64,000 nucleotides of DNA from Pseudooceanicola antarcticus (GTDB lineage: Bacteria > Pseudomonadota > Alphaproteobacteria > Rhodobacterales > Rhodobacteraceae), in contig NZ_OBEA01000007.1 in NCBI RefSeq assembly GCF_900215355.1, positions 1 through 64,000 on the forward strand, written 5' to 3'. Within the stretch, counting starts at the first letter, position 1. Each line of letters opens with the position of its first letter. This document shows, in pieces, positions 33,126 to 44,522 of the stretch. The notes under the pieces are model-generated. The model had not been told where the DNA came from. It searched no databases and saw only the letters and a program-made list of their open reading frames with translations. The position numbers and the translations under genes are program-made.

Positions 33126-33194
33126 CGGACAAGGGCGCAATCGCCCTGCCCCGGCATTCGCGCAAGAGTGTTGCGCGGCCGACGCAAGCTCCCG

Positions 33195-34238
33195 CTAAAA
33201 GGGCATCGGATGTGCCTTGTAGACCGCGTCGAGATCCTTCAGCACCTCTTCCGAGAGCTCCAGGTCGACGCCATCGAGGATGCGTTGCAGCTGCTCCATG
33301 TCCGTGGCGCCGAAGATGACCGACGCGGTGAAGGGGCGCTGTGCGACCCAGGCCAGGCACATGGCGACCGTGTCGAGGTCATGCTTGAAGGCCACGTCGA
33401 TGTAGTCGTCGATCGCGGCGAAGGCACGCTTGGTAGCGCGGCCGCCCAGGTCGGGGTTCAGCGTGATGCGCGATCCCTTGGGCTTGGCCCGCCCCTGGTA
33501 CTTGCCCGTCAAAAGACCGGCGGCAAGAGGCGAATAGGCCATGAGGCCCACGTCTTCCATCAGGCACAGCTCTGCCAGATCGCTGTCGAAATGTCGGCAA
33601 AGCAGGGAATATTCGTTCTGGATGGTCACCGGGCGCAGGACGTCATCGCCGGCCATCCGCAGGTATTGCGCCATGCCCCAGGCGGTCTCATTGCTGAGCC
33701 CGAAGGCGCGGATCGTTCCACGTTTGCGTTCCTTTTCAAGCGCCTCCAGGCATTCATGAAAGTTCTCGAGCACCGCATCCCGGTGCAGGCCCGAAGGGTC
33801 GTAGCCCCAGATCTTGCGGAAGTGGTAGGAGCCGCGATTGGGCCAGTGGAACTGGTAGAGGTCGATGTAGTCGGTCTTCAGGCGGCGCAGCGATCCCTCG
33901 ATCGCCTCGTTGATCGTCTGGGCCGAGATCGGCTTGCCCTCGCGGATCATCATCTGGCCTTCGCCAGCGTGCTTTGTTGCAATCACCACCTCGGAGCGAT
34001 GACCGCGGCTTTTCTCCAGCCAGAGGCCGATGATCCGTTCGGTCCGACCGATCGTCTCTTCGCGCACGGGATTGACCGGATAGACCTCTGCCGTGTCGAT
34101 GAAGTTGATGCCGCGCTCGAGAGCTGCATCGATCTGCTGATGCGCCTCCTTGCTGCGTGTCTGATTGCCCCAGGTCATCGAACCGAGGCAGTAATTCGTC
34201 ACCTCGATCCCCGTGCGGCCAAGCTTTACCTTACGCAT
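33195..34238 (-). CDS. Aldo/keto reductase, Tas-like
   Basis: A 347-residue NADP(H)-dependent aldo/keto reductase with a complete catalytic tetrad: Asp48 and Tyr53 (NFIDTAEVYP), Lys89 (IATKH) and His131 (YQFHWP). The start MRKVKLGRTGIEVTNYCLGSMTWG and the segment TDYIDLYQFHWPNRG match the Tas/YghZ-type group rather than the shorter prostaglandin-synthase-like group. The physiological substrate is unknown. It is divergent from the SDR gene across 258 bases in which I see no further gene. Confidence 0.9.
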   Translation of the reverse strand: MRKVKLGRTGIEVTNYCLGSMTWGNQTRSKEAHQQIDAALERGINFIDTAEVYPVNPVREETIGRTERIIGLWLEKSRGHRSEVVIATKHAGEGQMMIREGKPISAQTINEAIEGSLRRLKTDYIDLYQFHWPNRGSYHFRKIWGYDPSGLHRDAVLENFHECLEALEKERKRGTIRAFGLSNETAWGMAQYLRMAGDDVLRPVTIQNEYSLLCRHFDSDLAELCLMEDVGLMAYSPLAAGLLTGKYQGRAKPKGSRITLNPDLGGRATKRAFAAIDDYIDVAFKHDLDTVAMCLAWVAQRPFTASVIFGATDMEQLQRILDGVDLELSEEVLKDLDAVYKAHPMPF

Positions 34239-34496
34239 GTCCCGTCCGTTCGCAGCTTTCTGATTGTCCTAAGGGCAGAAGGTTACGATTTTCCTTCGGG
34301 TTGCAAGGCGATTTCCGGCAATTGCGCCTATGCCCCTCCCCCGCTCCAGCTGTCTCCAAGTGGCCGTTTCGGCAGGACCCGCTGCGCGAAAATGCGCAGA
34401 CCGGGGGCTGTAACTCTTCAGGAAAAACGCCACATGGTAGTGTAGTGGACACGGTCAACTTGATTTCGACCCCACGCAGAATGAAAGGAACACCCC

Positions 34497-35252
34497 ATGG
34501 AACTGACATTTGACGGCAAGACCGCCATCGTCACCGGCGCGGCCTCTGGCATCGGCGCGGCGATTGCAGAGGCGCTGGCGGCTTCGGGCGCCACGGTCGT
34601 TGTGGCGGATCTGAAGGAAGAGGCCGCCGAGGCCGAAGTCGAGAAGATCGAGGCCGCTGGCGGCAAGGCGCTGACCTTCGTGGGCAACGTGGCCGATCCG
34701 GCCTCGGTCGAAGCCATGGTGAAGTTTGCAGAAGAAAAGACCGGCGCATTGCATCTGCTGGTCAACAACGCCGGTATCGGTGGCGCCGCGGCACCCGTCG
34801 GCGAATACCCGATCGACAGCTGGAAGCAGGTGATCGACGTCAACCTGAACGGCGTCTTCTACGGCATCCGCTTCGCGGTGCCGGCCATGAAGGCCGCCGG
34901 TGGTGGCGCCATCGTCAACATCGCCTCGGTTCTGGGCTCTGTCGGCATTGCCAATTCCTCGGCCTATGTGACCACGAAACACGCCGTCGTCGGGCTGACC
35001 AAGAACGCGGCGCTGGAGCATGCGGCCGACAACATCCGTGTCACCGCCGTGGGACCGGGCTTCATCCACACCCCGCTGGTGGACGCCAACCTCGACGAGG
35101 CCTCGCAGGAATTCCTGGCCAGCCAGCATGCCTTCAACCGCCTCGGCACCCCGGAAGAGGTCTCCTCGCTGGTGCTCTACCTGCTGTCGGACCAGGCAAG
35201 CTTCGTCACCGGCTCCTACCACCTGGTGGACGGCGGCTACGCGGCACGCTGA
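34497..35252 (+). CDS. SDR family oxidoreductase
   Basis: A 251-residue short-chain dehydrogenase. The cofactor site is TGAASGIG (13-20), followed by NNAG (90-93), and the catalytic residues are Ser144, Tyr157 and Lys161 (YVTTK). Acidic Asp38 after the second beta strand (VVVADLK) points to NAD rather than NADP. The end LVDGGYAAR is typical. The substrate is not known. A strong terminator follows 43 bases after the stop, so it is a single-gene unit. Confidence 0.92.
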   Translation: MELTFDGKTAIVTGAASGIGAAIAEALAASGATVVVADLKEEAAEAEVEKIEAAGGKALTFVGNVADPASVEAMVKFAEEKTGALHLLVNNAGIGGAAAPVGEYPIDSWKQVIDVNLNGVFYGIRFAVPAMKAAGGGAIVNIASVLGSVGIANSSAYVTTKHAVVGLTKNAALEHAADNIRVTAVGPGFIHTPLVDANLDEASQEFLASQHAFNRLGTPEEVSSLVLYLLSDQASFVTGSYHLVDGGYAAR

Positions 35253-35295
35253 CTGCTGCAGGGCCCCCGCCCCGGCACATTTCACCCAAGATCAA

Positions 35296-35321
35296 GGGCT
35301 GCCCTGCGGGCGGCCCTTTTT
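35296..35321 (+). terminator. Rho-independent terminator after the SDR gene
   Basis: A 9-bp stem (gggctgccc/gggcggccc, one wobble pair) with a 3-base loop is followed by five T. It ends the SDR transcript before metG. Confidence 0.85.
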
Positions 35322-35389
35322 ATTCGGCAGCGGGCGGGCTATGAGGCGGGTCAGCCCCTTCGGGGAAAGCAGCTTTCAAGGAGGCGTCC

Positions 35390-37102
35390 ATGGCGCGGCA
35401 TCTCATCACTTCGGCGATCCCCTACATCAACGGGATCAAGCACCTCGGCAACCTCGTGGGTTCTCAACTGCCCGCCGACCTCTACGCGCGCTACCTGCGC
35501 GGGCGCGGCAACGAGGTGCTCTTCCTCTGTGCAACCGACGAGCACGGCACCCCGGCAGAACTTGCCGCGGCCAAGGCCGGCAAGCCGGTGGACGAATACT
35601 GCGCCGAGATGCATGAGGTGCAATCGGGCATCGCCGAGGGTTTCCGGCTCAGCTTCGATCACTTCGGACGCTCGTCCTCGCAGCGCAACCAGGAACTGAC
35701 CCAGCATTTCGCCGGTGTCCTGGACGAGCAGGGCCTCATCCGAGAGGTCTCTGAAACGCAGATGTACAGCCCCACCGACGGGCGCTACCTGCCGGACCGC
35801 TACATCGAAGGCACCTGCCCCAATTGCGGGTTCGACAGCGCCCGTGGCGACCAATGTGACAATTGCACCAAGCAGCTGGACCCGGTCGACCTGATCAATC
35901 CGCATTCCACCATCTCGGGTGCCACCGACCTCGAGATGCGCGAGACCAAGCACCTTTACCTCTGCCAGTCGCAGATGAAGGACGAGCTGGAGGCCTGGAT
36001 CGACAGCAAGTCCGACTGGCCCGTGCTGACCACGTCGATCGCCAAGAAGTGGCTGAACGATGGCGATGGCCTGCAGGACCGGGGGATCACCCGCGACCTC
36101 GACTGGGGCGTGCCGGTCAAGAAGGGCACCGAGGATTGGCCCGGCATGGAGGGCAAGGTCTTCTACGTCTGGTTCGACGCGCCCATCGAGTATATCGCCT
36201 GTTCCCAGGAATGGGTCGATGCGGGCAAGGGCGAGGACTGGCAGCGCTGGTGGCGCACCGATGCCGGCGCCGAGGATGTGACCTACACCCAGTTCATGGG
36301 CAAGGATAACGTCCCCTTCCACACCCTCTCTTTCCCCGCCACCATCCTTGGCTCCGGCGAGCCCTGGAAGCTGGTCGATTACATCAAGAGCTTCAACTAC
36401 CTGAACTACGAGGGCGGCCAGTTCTCGACCTCGCGCGGGCGCGGGGTCTTCATGGACCAGGCGCTCGAGGTGCTGCCGTCGGATTACTGGCGCTGGTGGC
36501 TGCTGAGCCATGCCCCCGAGAGCTCTGACGCTGAGTTCACCTGGGAGAACTTCCAGGCCTCGGTGAACAAGGACCTGGCCGATGTGCTGGGCAATTTCGT
36601 CAGCCGCGTGACGAAGTTCTGCCGCTCGAAGTTCGGTGAAGTGGTGCCCGAAGGCGGCAGCTACGGCGCGGCGGAAGAGGCCCTGCTGGCAGAGCTGACC
36701 GAGCGGCTGCAGCGCTACGAGCAGATGATGGACGCCATGGAAGTGCGCAAGTCGGCGCAGGAGCTGCGGGCGATCTGGGCGGCTGGCAACGAATACCTGC
36801 AAAGCGCCGCCCCCTGGGCCGCCTTCAAGGAAGACCCCGAGCGCGCCGCCGCGATCGTGCGCCTGTCGCTGAACCTGATCCGGCTCTACGCCGTGCTCTC
36901 GGCCCCGTTCATCCCCGACACCTCCGCGGTGCTGAAAGAGGCCATGAAGCTGGACAGTCTCGACTGGCCCGGCGACCTGAACGAAGCGCTTTCGGCCCTG
37001 CCCGCAGGTGCCGAATTCACGGTCCCCGAGAACCTCTTCCGCAAGATCACCGACGACGAGCGCGAAGAATGGCAGCAACGTTTCAGCGGCAAGCGCGACT
37101 GA
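35390..37102 (+). CDS. metG: Methionyl-tRNA synthetase
   Basis: A 570-residue class I synthetase that charges tRNA-Met. The HIGH-type motif is HLGN in [14 protein letters not shown], the KMSKS-type motif is FSTSR, and the zinc knuckle is CPNC ... CDNC. The anticodon-binding helical domain follows ([18 protein letters not shown]). No C-terminal beta-barrel dimerisation domain (EMAPII-like) is present, a common form in alphaproteobacteria. It is flanked by terminators on both sides, so it is transcribed alone. Confidence 0.96.
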   Translation: MARHLITSAIPYINGIKHLGNLVGSQLPADLYARYLRGRGNEVLFLCATDEHGTPAELAAAKAGKPVDEYCAEMHEVQSGIAEGFRLSFDHFGRSSSQRNQELTQHFAGVLDEQGLIREVSETQMYSPTDGRYLPDRYIEGTCPNCGFDSARGDQCDNCTKQLDPVDLINPHSTISGATDLEMRETKHLYLCQSQMKDELEAWIDSKSDWPVLTTSIAKKWLNDGDGLQDRGITRDLDWGVPVKKGTEDWPGMEGKVFYVWFDAPIEYIACSQEWVDAGKGEDWQRWWRTDAGAEDVTYTQFMGKDNVPFHTLSFPATILGSGEPWKLVDYIKSFNYLNYEGGQFSTSRGRGVFMDQALEVLPSDYWRWWLLSHAPESSDAEFTWENFQASVNKDLADVLGNFVSRVTKFCRSKFGEVVPEGGSYGAAEEALLAELTERLQRYEQMMDAMEVRKSAQELRAIWAAGNEYLQSAAPWAAFKEDPERAAAIVRLSLNLIRLYAVLSAPFIPDTSAVLKEAMKLDSLDWPGDLNEALSALPAGAEFTVPENLFRKITDDEREEWQQRFSGKRD

Positions 37103-37145
37103 GCCCGCGGACCGAGGTTCAAGGACACCGCAATACGAGTTGAGG

Positions 37146-37181
37146 AAGAGGCGCCCCAGGTTCGGGCGCCTCTTCTGTTTT
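37146..37181 (+). terminator. Rho-independent terminator after metG
   Basis: An 11-bp perfect stem (aagaggcgccc/gggcgcctctt) with a 7-base loop is followed by ctgtttt. It ends the metG transcript and can also pair on the minus strand, where leftward transcription would meet it. Confidence 0.85.
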
Positions 37182-37290
37182 CGGCTCATGTCTCGCGGCA
37201 GCGTGCTCTCTGCAAGAACTTGCTCGCTCCGGGGAAGTCGCATCGAGGTCTGACCTGGTGAGGTCAGTTGGCGACAGGTTTCGCCTCAGC

Positions 37291-37530
37291 CTCCGGTATC
37301 GCGAATTCGGTCGGCAGAAGGTTCGGACGGCAGAAGGTCTGTGCTGTCCTTGCGGGGCCTTTCGGGGCACATTCTGTCGCCGCAAGATTGATCGACGCAA
37401 CGCGCCTCTTTGCAGGCTCTGTCGTTGCAGGATCTGTGGTCGCAACGGCCGCATGCGCGAGAACCACGGGCGCAGGGTCTGTCGTTGCAGGAACTGTCGG
37501 CAGAAAGGCGAACGCTGCAAGCGCCCGTAG
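37291..37530. repeat. 15-bp-periodic segment open in several reading frames
   Basis: From about 37380 to 37530 the sequence follows a degenerate 15-bp period of the type tgcaggatctgtcgt. The exact 15-mer tctgtcgttgcagga occurs at 37418-37432 and again at 37478-37492, 60 bases (four periods) apart. Because of this, several frames on both strands stay open. One minus-strand frame ending at 37264 encodes an Ala/Thr/Pro-rich peptide with the repeat ATTDPATTEPA and ends EAEAKPVAN. Another, ending at 37286, has a Cys every five residues (CNDRACKEARCVDQSC). I cannot decide which, if any, is translated: none has a clear ribosome site. The interval 37182-37677 otherwise holds no gene. Confidence 0.55.
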
Positions 37531-37677
37531 GTGCGAGGGCCCTCGCTGGAGGGACTGTCTTGTCAGGTGTCGCCAGCACGGGTCCTGTCTTCACCAGCCC
37601 TGCGGGATCAGGCCTATGCCAACCGCCCCGAGGCTGCCGACCCTGCCCGCGTGGCTCACGCAAGCTTCTGCAAGGGG

Positions 37678-40281
37678 TCAGAATTCCTCCCAGCTTGCGG
37701 CACCGGCCTCAGCGACCCGCGCGCTTTCCGACGGGGCACCAACCGCGCTTTTGCGCGGCATCGGCGCGACCGGGGCTTTCGTCCCCTTCTCCTTGCCGCG
37801 CTTGCGTCCTCCGGGGACCCGCACCTCGTCGACACGGAAACGGCTGGCGGCCTCGACGAGAGCATTGGCTTCGCTGGTCAGCGCATGGCTTGCGGCGGTT
37901 GTCTCCTCGAACATGGCGGCATTCTGCTGGGTGACCTGATCCAGGTCGTTCATGGCCGAGTTGATCTCGTTCAGGCCACTGGATTGCTCTCGTGCAGAGC
38001 TGGCGATGGAGGCTACACGGCTGGAGATATCGACCACGGAGGTGACGATCTCATCCAGCGCCTCGCCGGTACGATCCACCAGCTCGACCCCCGAGCGCAC
38101 GTGATTGCCGGAGCTGGAGATCAGCTGATTGATCTCGCGCGCGGCATCTGACGAGCGCTGTGCCAGGGCGCGCACCTCGGTGGCCACGACGGCAAAGCCA
38201 CGTCCCGCCTCCCCCGCCCTGGCCGCCTCGACGCCCGCGTTGAGGGCCAGCAGGTTGGTCTGGAAGGCGATGTCGTCGATGACCGAGGTGATCTTCGAGA
38301 TCTCCTTCGACGAGGATTTGATCGCATCCATCGCGGAAACCGCCTTCCGCGCGACTTCGCCGCCCGTCTCCGCCTTGCTCTGGGCAGTGGCGGCAATCTG
38401 GCTGGCCTCATCGGCCCCGGAAGCGGCGGATTTGACCGAGGCCGTGAGCTGGTCCAGCGCGGCGGCGGTCTCTTCCAGCGTGGCGGCCTGCTTCTCGGTT
38501 CGCCGGGCGAGGTCATCGGCGGCATTGCTGATCTCGCCGGCCTCGCCGCGGATGGACTCCGAGTTCTGGATCACCGCGCCCATGGCCACATGAAGCGCTT
38601 CCACCGCCTGGTTGAAATTGGTCCGCAGCTGTTCGTATTCAGCGCGGAACGGGTCGGGGATCGAGACGGTCAGGTCACCATCCGCCAGCTGCCGCAGCCC
38701 GACCTTCAGCTTGTCGACCACCAGCTGCTGCTGTTCGGCGGTCTCGCGGCGCTCGATCTCGGCATCGCGCATGGCGATGTGGCTATCGGTGATGTCGGAG
38801 CCGATGAAGACCATGCGCTCGATCTCGCCACGGCCATCGATCAGCGGGCTGACGCTGCCTTCGACGTAGATCTCACCCTGTCCCTTGCGCATCTTGAACT
38901 TGCCGCTGATCGCCTTGCCCTGTTTCAGCTTGCGCTGCTCCTCCTGGCGGTCGCTTTCGGTCACGCCGACCCATTGCATGAGATCCAGCGCAAAGACCCC
39001 CTGCAGCGCGGCAAGATCCGTGCCGAGAAGCTCAAGCAGGCGTGCGTTGCAGGCAGAGAGCCTCTGGTCGGCGTCGAAGTCGATCCGCAGCTGGTGGGAT
39101 TCGATGGAGCCCAGCACGGCCTCGTTCAGCTTCTCGGCAGAAATGTCGTTGAGCTCCAGCACGAAGCCGATCGGCTCTCCCTCCTCCGAGTCGACGCGGT
39201 TGATATAGACCGCGATCAACACATCGCCCCACCTGACATCGCCGGAATAGGGCAGGCCCTTGTGACCATTGGCAACGTCTTCGAGAATTGCGCCAATGCC
39301 CGGCAGCCGCCCTGCGGGTTGATCGACGATCCGGGTGGGATCGAAACCGGACCAGGCCTCTCGAATGCGTTTGGCAGAGCCTTCGAGGATGCGGGTGCAG
39401 GCGGGATTGGCGAAGGCGATCAGCTGCTCCTTGTCGAGCAACATCAGGGCCGAGCCGGAGGTATTCACCGCCGCGCTCTTGAAGGCATTCTCGCGCGCCG
39501 TGCCCTGCGCCGCGCCCAGCTCGTCGCGGAAACGCTGCAGACGGTAGGCGATACGGCCGATCTCGTCGCCGCGCCGGGTGCCGTGGATCTGGACGTCGTA
39601 GCGGCCAAGGGCCACTTCCCCCATCTGGTCGGCCACCCGTTGCAGCGGCCGCGAGATATAGCCGTAGAACATCACCGCCGCCGAGATCAGGGCGACCAGG
39701 AAAATGCCGAGACTGGCGAGACCGGCCATCAGCATCTCCTGCATTGCCGCAGCGATCCGCAACGCGGGCGTCCATTGCGAGACGAAACTGCCCACGACGG
39801 TCCCGTCAGGTCCGTAGAAGGCCGGCGAGGCCCAGAGGCCCGCCTCCCGGTCCGCAAGGAAGGTGCCGGTCGCCAGGGCCTCGGCCGCCAGGGCCTGCGC
39901 CGCCGCCGGGACGAAGCCCTCGATCCCGGTCTGGTAGAGCACTTCGCCGTCAGAGCGCAGCAGCATCGCCCCCAGCACATCGCCATTGAGCTCTGCGATG
40001 AAGCCTTCGAGCATGGGCGAGACGGCCTCTGTCCGGCCGAACTTTGCGGCACCCGAGAGGTTGCTGGCGAGGCCCTTGGTGGTTTCCACCGCGCGGATCT
40101 CGGTCCAGTCCTCGATGGTGCTGACCGTGTGCCGAATCCAGAGCACCTGCGAGAAGGCGACCACGATCAGGATGCAGACCGCAACGATGGCCGTGGCCCG
40201 GAAGAAGGTCGTGCGGAAGAAGGGTATCCTGCCCGAACTGCGAGAGCTGTCTGGCAAGCGGGCCGCGGCGGCGCTGGTCAT
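37678..40281 (-). CDS. Methyl-accepting chemotaxis protein with PAS domains
   Basis: An 867-residue transmembrane chemoreceptor. Membrane segments near 29-51 and 185-210 enclose a periplasmic sensor domain; a HAMP domain follows ([23 protein letters not shown]), then two PAS domains (around [21 protein letters not shown], and from [20 protein letters not shown]), and a second HAMP-like stretch ([17 protein letters not shown]). The signalling domain carries the hairpin tip [42 protein letters not shown]. The C-terminus ends SWEEF, a WxxF tether of the kind that recruits CheR/CheB. The gene is followed upstream by a periplasmic PDC protein in the same direction. Confidence 0.93.
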   Translation of the reverse strand: MTSAAAARLPDSSRSSGRIPFFRTTFFRATAIVAVCILIVVAFSQVLWIRHTVSTIEDWTEIRAVETTKGLASNLSGAAKFGRTEAVSPMLEGFIAELNGDVLGAMLLRSDGEVLYQTGIEGFVPAAAQALAAEALATGTFLADREAGLWASPAFYGPDGTVVGSFVSQWTPALRIAAAMQEMLMAGLASLGIFLVALISAAVMFYGYISRPLQRVADQMGEVALGRYDVQIHGTRRGDEIGRIAYRLQRFRDELGAAQGTARENAFKSAAVNTSGSALMLLDKEQLIAFANPACTRILEGSAKRIREAWSGFDPTRIVDQPAGRLPGIGAILEDVANGHKGLPYSGDVRWGDVLIAVYINRVDSEEGEPIGFVLELNDISAEKLNEAVLGSIESHQLRIDFDADQRLSACNARLLELLGTDLAALQGVFALDLMQWVGVTESDRQEEQRKLKQGKAISGKFKMRKGQGEIYVEGSVSPLIDGRGEIERMVFIGSDITDSHIAMRDAEIERRETAEQQQLVVDKLKVGLRQLADGDLTVSIPDPFRAEYEQLRTNFNQAVEALHVAMGAVIQNSESIRGEAGEISNAADDLARRTEKQAATLEETAAALDQLTASVKSAASGADEASQIAATAQSKAETGGEVARKAVSAMDAIKSSSKEISKITSVIDDIAFQTNLLALNAGVEAARAGEAGRGFAVVATEVRALAQRSSDAAREINQLISSSGNHVRSGVELVDRTGEALDEIVTSVVDISSRVASIASSAREQSSGLNEINSAMNDLDQVTQQNAAMFEETTAASHALTSEANALVEAASRFRVDEVRVPGGRKRGKEKGTKAPVAPMPRKSAVGAPSESARVAEAGAASWEEF

Positions 40282-40328
40282 CTGCGATCCTTCCGTGATC
40301 TGGTCCCGTCAGGGAGTTCTGCGCAGGC

Positions 40329-40925
40329 TCAGTAGAGCATGTCCGCGTTCAGACCGATGGTCACCGCGCCGATCACCTCGCGCGTGTCGGGGTCCGTGAC
40401 CGAGACCGAGATCTGCCCCAGGTAGGCCTGGGTCGACTCGTCGAATTCGACGTCACCCACATGCACCGCACCCGGCCCGACCGAGAAGGTGTCCTGGAAC
40501 TTCGCCTCGTCCCCCTGCCAGTAGTCCGAGGTAGGGCCGGTGGCGGCGACGTTCAGGCCATTGGCATCCATCAGGAAAATCTCGCTGATGGCACCGGCGG
40601 ACTCGGTCGAGCGGGCGCGCAGGAAGTCCGAGGCCGGGTGCCCCAGCACCGCGTCGACCAGCGGCTGATCCCCGGTCCCAACTTCGGCCCGCCACTGCTG
40701 GTCGAGCGCGTCGATCTCGGCCTGCGGCATGGTCCCGTGACGGGCATTCTGGTCGCGGATCGCCTCTATGACGATCGGGTCGAAGACCCAGAGCAGCACT
40801 TCCGCCTCCAGGTAGTCGCGCATCGAGGCGTCATAGGGGTTGGCCTGGGCCCCCGTGCCGAAGCACAGGGTGAGGGACGAAAGGGCAATCGCCGAAGTGG
40901 CGAGAAACGAGCGAAGGGCGGTCAT
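40329..40925 (-). CDS. Periplasmic PDC/Cache-type sensor protein
   Basis: A 198-residue exported protein. After the signal peptide (cleavage near AQANPY, residue 28) comes a single PDC/Cache-like domain with the family marks EIFLMDANGLNVAATGPTSDYWQGDEAKF and ISVSVTDPDTREVIGAVTIGLNADML. It has no membrane or signalling domain of its own. The chemoreceptor gene follows 47 bases downstream on the same strand, so this protein probably binds a ligand in the periplasm and hands it to that receptor. ATG 40925 is preferred over a TTG two codons upstream. Confidence 0.85.
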   Translation of the reverse strand: MTALRSFLATSAIALSSLTLCFGTGAQANPYDASMRDYLEAEVLLWVFDPIVIEAIRDQNARHGTMPQAEIDALDQQWRAEVGTGDQPLVDAVLGHPASDFLRARSTESAGAISEIFLMDANGLNVAATGPTSDYWQGDEAKFQDTFSVGPGAVHVGDVEFDESTQAYLGQISVSVTDPDTREVIGAVTIGLNADMLY

Positions 40926-40978
40926 CTGCAATCCCCGATTGGCTGAATATCGGGCGGACCTTGGGGCAAAAGGCTTTC

Positions 40979-40997
40979 GGCGGGCTTAATTCCCGCC
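40979..40997 (-). terminator. Possible terminator after the phosphate transporter gene
   Basis: ggcggg and cccgcc form a 6-bp stem with a 7-base loop (aattaag); on the minus strand gaaagccttttgcc follows. The T-run is short and displaced, so termination strength is uncertain. Confidence 0.35.
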
Positions 40998-41060
40998 GCC
41001 CAACCTTCTCCCAGAGCACCAGTTTTGCAGAAAATACGCCGGATCTACCGGCGCCGGCAC

Positions 41061-42533
41061 CTAGCCGAGCCCCGCCACGAGGCGGATCACCGTGAAGACG
41101 AAGGCCGAGAGCAGCGCCGCGCAGGGCAGCGTCACCACCCAGGCCCCGATGATGGTCATGAAGTGCGACCGCCGCACCAGGCGCCGCCGGCGGCGTTCCT
41201 GCGCGGGGTAGCGGCGGCCGGGCTCGGGGCTGCGTGGCTGCATGAACCATTCACGGAAGAAGCCGACGCCGAAGACGCCTCCGATCGCGATATGGGTCGA
41301 CGATACCGGCAGGCCGAGGGCCGAGGCCAGGATCACGGTCACCGCGGCAGAGAGGGCGACGCAGAAGGCGCGGGTGGGGTTGAGGCGGGTGATCTCATGC
41401 CCGACCATGCGGATCAGGCGCGGCCCGAAGAGCATAAGCCCGACCGAGATCCCCGCCGCGCCGATCACCAGCACCCAGAAGGGCAGAGAGACGAACTCGG
41501 AGGGGACGCCTGCCCGCTGCGCCTCGACCAGCGCCGCGAGGGGCCCCACGGCATTGGCCACGTCGTTGGCCCCATGGGCGAAAGACAGCAGGGCGGCAGA
41601 GATCACCAGCGGCAGGCGGAAGAGCACCTTGAGAGAGGCACGGCGGTTCTCCAGCCCCTCGGCGCGGGCCCGGATCGCCGGGATCGACAGGCGCCAGGCC
41701 AGCGCGCCCGCGGCCAGCGCCATCGGAGCGATCGCCAGGGGCGTTGTCACCAGGCGGACCGGCAGCTTGAGCAGCAGGTAGGCGGTGAAGGCACCGGCCA
41801 TCAGCCCGATCAGGCGCGGCAGCCAGCGACGCGCCGCCGCGATCTTGTCCTCGGCATCTAGAATGCGCCACTTGATCAGCGCCAGCAGCAGCGCCGCGAC
41901 CAGCGCGCCAAGCAGCGGCGAGACCACCCAGCCGAGCGCCACCAGCCCCAGCGTGGGCCAGTTCATCGCCGAAAGCCCCCCCGCCGCCGCCGCCGCGCCG
42001 ATCATGCCGCCGATCACCGCCTGGGTGGTCGAGACGGGCGCCCCGATCCAGGTGGCGACATTGACCCAGATCGCCGCGCCGAGAAGCGCCGCGATCATGG
42101 CGATGGCGAAGCTCGAGGAGGTCGAGACGAGCTCGAATTGCAGGATGCCACGGGACAGGGTCTCGACCACATCCGAGCCCGCGACCAGCGCCCCCGCGCT
42201 TTCGCAGACCACCGCCAGGGCGATGGCCCAGGCCATGGGCAAGGCCCCCGATCCCACCGCGGGGCCCATGTTGTTGGCCACGTCGTTGGCGCCGATGTTC
42301 AGCGCCATGTAGGCCGCCAGCGCCGCCGCGGCGACGATCACCAGCATGCCGGGCTCGCGTCCCGTCACCAGCAGCGCGATCAGCATCGAGAGCACGATGA
42401 AGACCAGCGAGATCCCCGCCCCGAGGAGCGGGCGCGACAGGTGGATGGCTCCGGCCTCCAGGACCGAGACGCGCTCTAGGTCGCGGTCGAGACTGCGCCA
42501 TTCTCCGGGGCCGCGCCGTGCCGGTCCCTTCAT
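41061..42533 (-). CDS. pit: Inorganic phosphate transporter, Pit family
   Basis: A 490-residue membrane protein with ten or more hydrophobic segments. The two copies of the family signature are MALNIGANDVANNMGPAVG and FAHGANDVANAVGPLAAL, together with APVSTTQAVIGGMIG and LPVSSTHIAIGGVFG. Pit proteins carry metal-phosphate with a proton; some relatives carry sulfate or other anions. The basic loop near the C-terminus (RYPAQERRRRRLVRR) is cytoplasmic. ATG overlaps the stop of the upstream Nudix gene by 4 bases, so the two are translationally coupled. Confidence 0.93.
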   Translation of the reverse strand: MKGPARRGPGEWRSLDRDLERVSVLEAGAIHLSRPLLGAGISLVFIVLSMLIALLVTGREPGMLVIVAAAALAAYMALNIGANDVANNMGPAVGSGALPMAWAIALAVVCESAGALVAGSDVVETLSRGILQFELVSTSSSFAIAMIAALLGAAIWVNVATWIGAPVSTTQAVIGGMIGAAAAAGGLSAMNWPTLGLVALGWVVSPLLGALVAALLLALIKWRILDAEDKIAAARRWLPRLIGLMAGAFTAYLLLKLPVRLVTTPLAIAPMALAAGALAWRLSIPAIRARAEGLENRRASLKVLFRLPLVISAALLSFAHGANDVANAVGPLAALVEAQRAGVPSEFVSLPFWVLVIGAAGISVGLMLFGPRLIRMVGHEITRLNPTRAFCVALSAAVTVILASALGLPVSSTHIAIGGVFGVGFFREWFMQPRSPEPGRRYPAQERRRRRLVRRSHFMTIIGAWVVTLPCAALLSAFVFTVIRLVAGLG

Positions 42534-42994
42534 TGCCGCGCCTCGGCGGTGAACCCGGCCAGCAGCTCCGAGAGCTCGGGCTCATGCACCGCGGCGGCGG
42601 CATCGGCGGGGCTCATCCAGACGCGGTCGCGCTGGCCCTTCTCGGGATAATCGTCATGCAGGCCGGAAACGGGGATGGCGAACACCTCGACCCGCGTGGG
42701 CACCGGCAGGCCGCCGTCCAGCCGTTTCTGGTAGTGGTAGCGGCCAACCAGCCGGGGACGGCCCTGAGGCTTGATCCCGGCCTCCTCCCAGGCCTCTTCC
42801 AGCGCCGTGCCGCCGGCGTCATGGCCGCGCTTGGGCCAGCCCTTGGGCAGCACCCAGCGGCCGGTATCGCGCGAGGTGATGAGAAGAATGCGCGTGGAAC
42901 TTCCCTTGCCGCGATGGCACAGCGCCGCGACCTGGTAGCGCGCGGGTCGCACCATCAGGGGCACAAGAAAGGAGTTCCAGAATTGCCTCAACAT
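42530..42994 (-). CDS. Nudix hydrolase, diphosphoinositol-polyphosphate phosphohydrolase-like
   Basis: A 154-residue Nudix protein. It starts with VRPARYQVAALCHR, continues with SRDTGRWVLPKGWPKRGHDAGG, and has the Nudix core ALEEAWEEAGI in which the usual Arg is Glu. The combination WxLPKGWPxxG resembles diphosphoinositol-polyphosphate and diadenosine-polyphosphate hydrolases. It is cotranslated with the Pit transporter, which suggests a role in phosphate metabolism. The gene starts 83 bases from a perfect 12-bp palindrome (43077-43088). Confidence 0.87.
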   Translation of the reverse strand: MLRQFWNSFLVPLMVRPARYQVAALCHRGKGSSTRILLITSRDTGRWVLPKGWPKRGHDAGGTALEEAWEEAGIKPQGRPRLVGRYHYQKRLDGGLPVPTRVEVFAIPVSGLHDDYPEKGQRDRVWMSPADAAAAVHEPELSELLAGFTAEARQ

Positions 42995-43076
42995 TCCTCA
43001 CCTATCGCGGGCCTTGTGGCCCGTCTGGTCCTGCCATTCGGCCTCTACGTGCCGTTGGCCTTCTCCGGTGCGAACA

Positions 43077-43088
43077 ATTCGTACGAAT
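43077..43088. promoter_or_regulatory. Perfect 12-bp palindrome ahead of the Nudix-pit operon
   Basis: attcgtacgaat is a perfect palindrome located 83 bases upstream of the Nudix start in the 195-base gap before ldh. It could be an operator. It does not match the Pho box pattern I know. Confidence 0.3.
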
Positions 43089-43189
43089 GACGCTCGAAAA
43101 AGGATCGGGCTTGCTACCAGATCACCCGGCGATTGTGCAAGCCCCACGTAACACCCGGTTGACCGCCGGGCCCCTGCCCTGTTGCGGTT

Positions 43190-44522
<1,333 letters not shown>

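Noticed and set aside
37291-37530. CRISPR array
   Set aside because: The repeat unit is 15 bp and tandem, with no spacers and no cas genes.
43072-43084. Second LexA box (GAAC-N5-GTAC) upstream of the Nudix gene
   Set aside because: The spacing and second half-site do not match the GTTC-N7-GTTC pattern.
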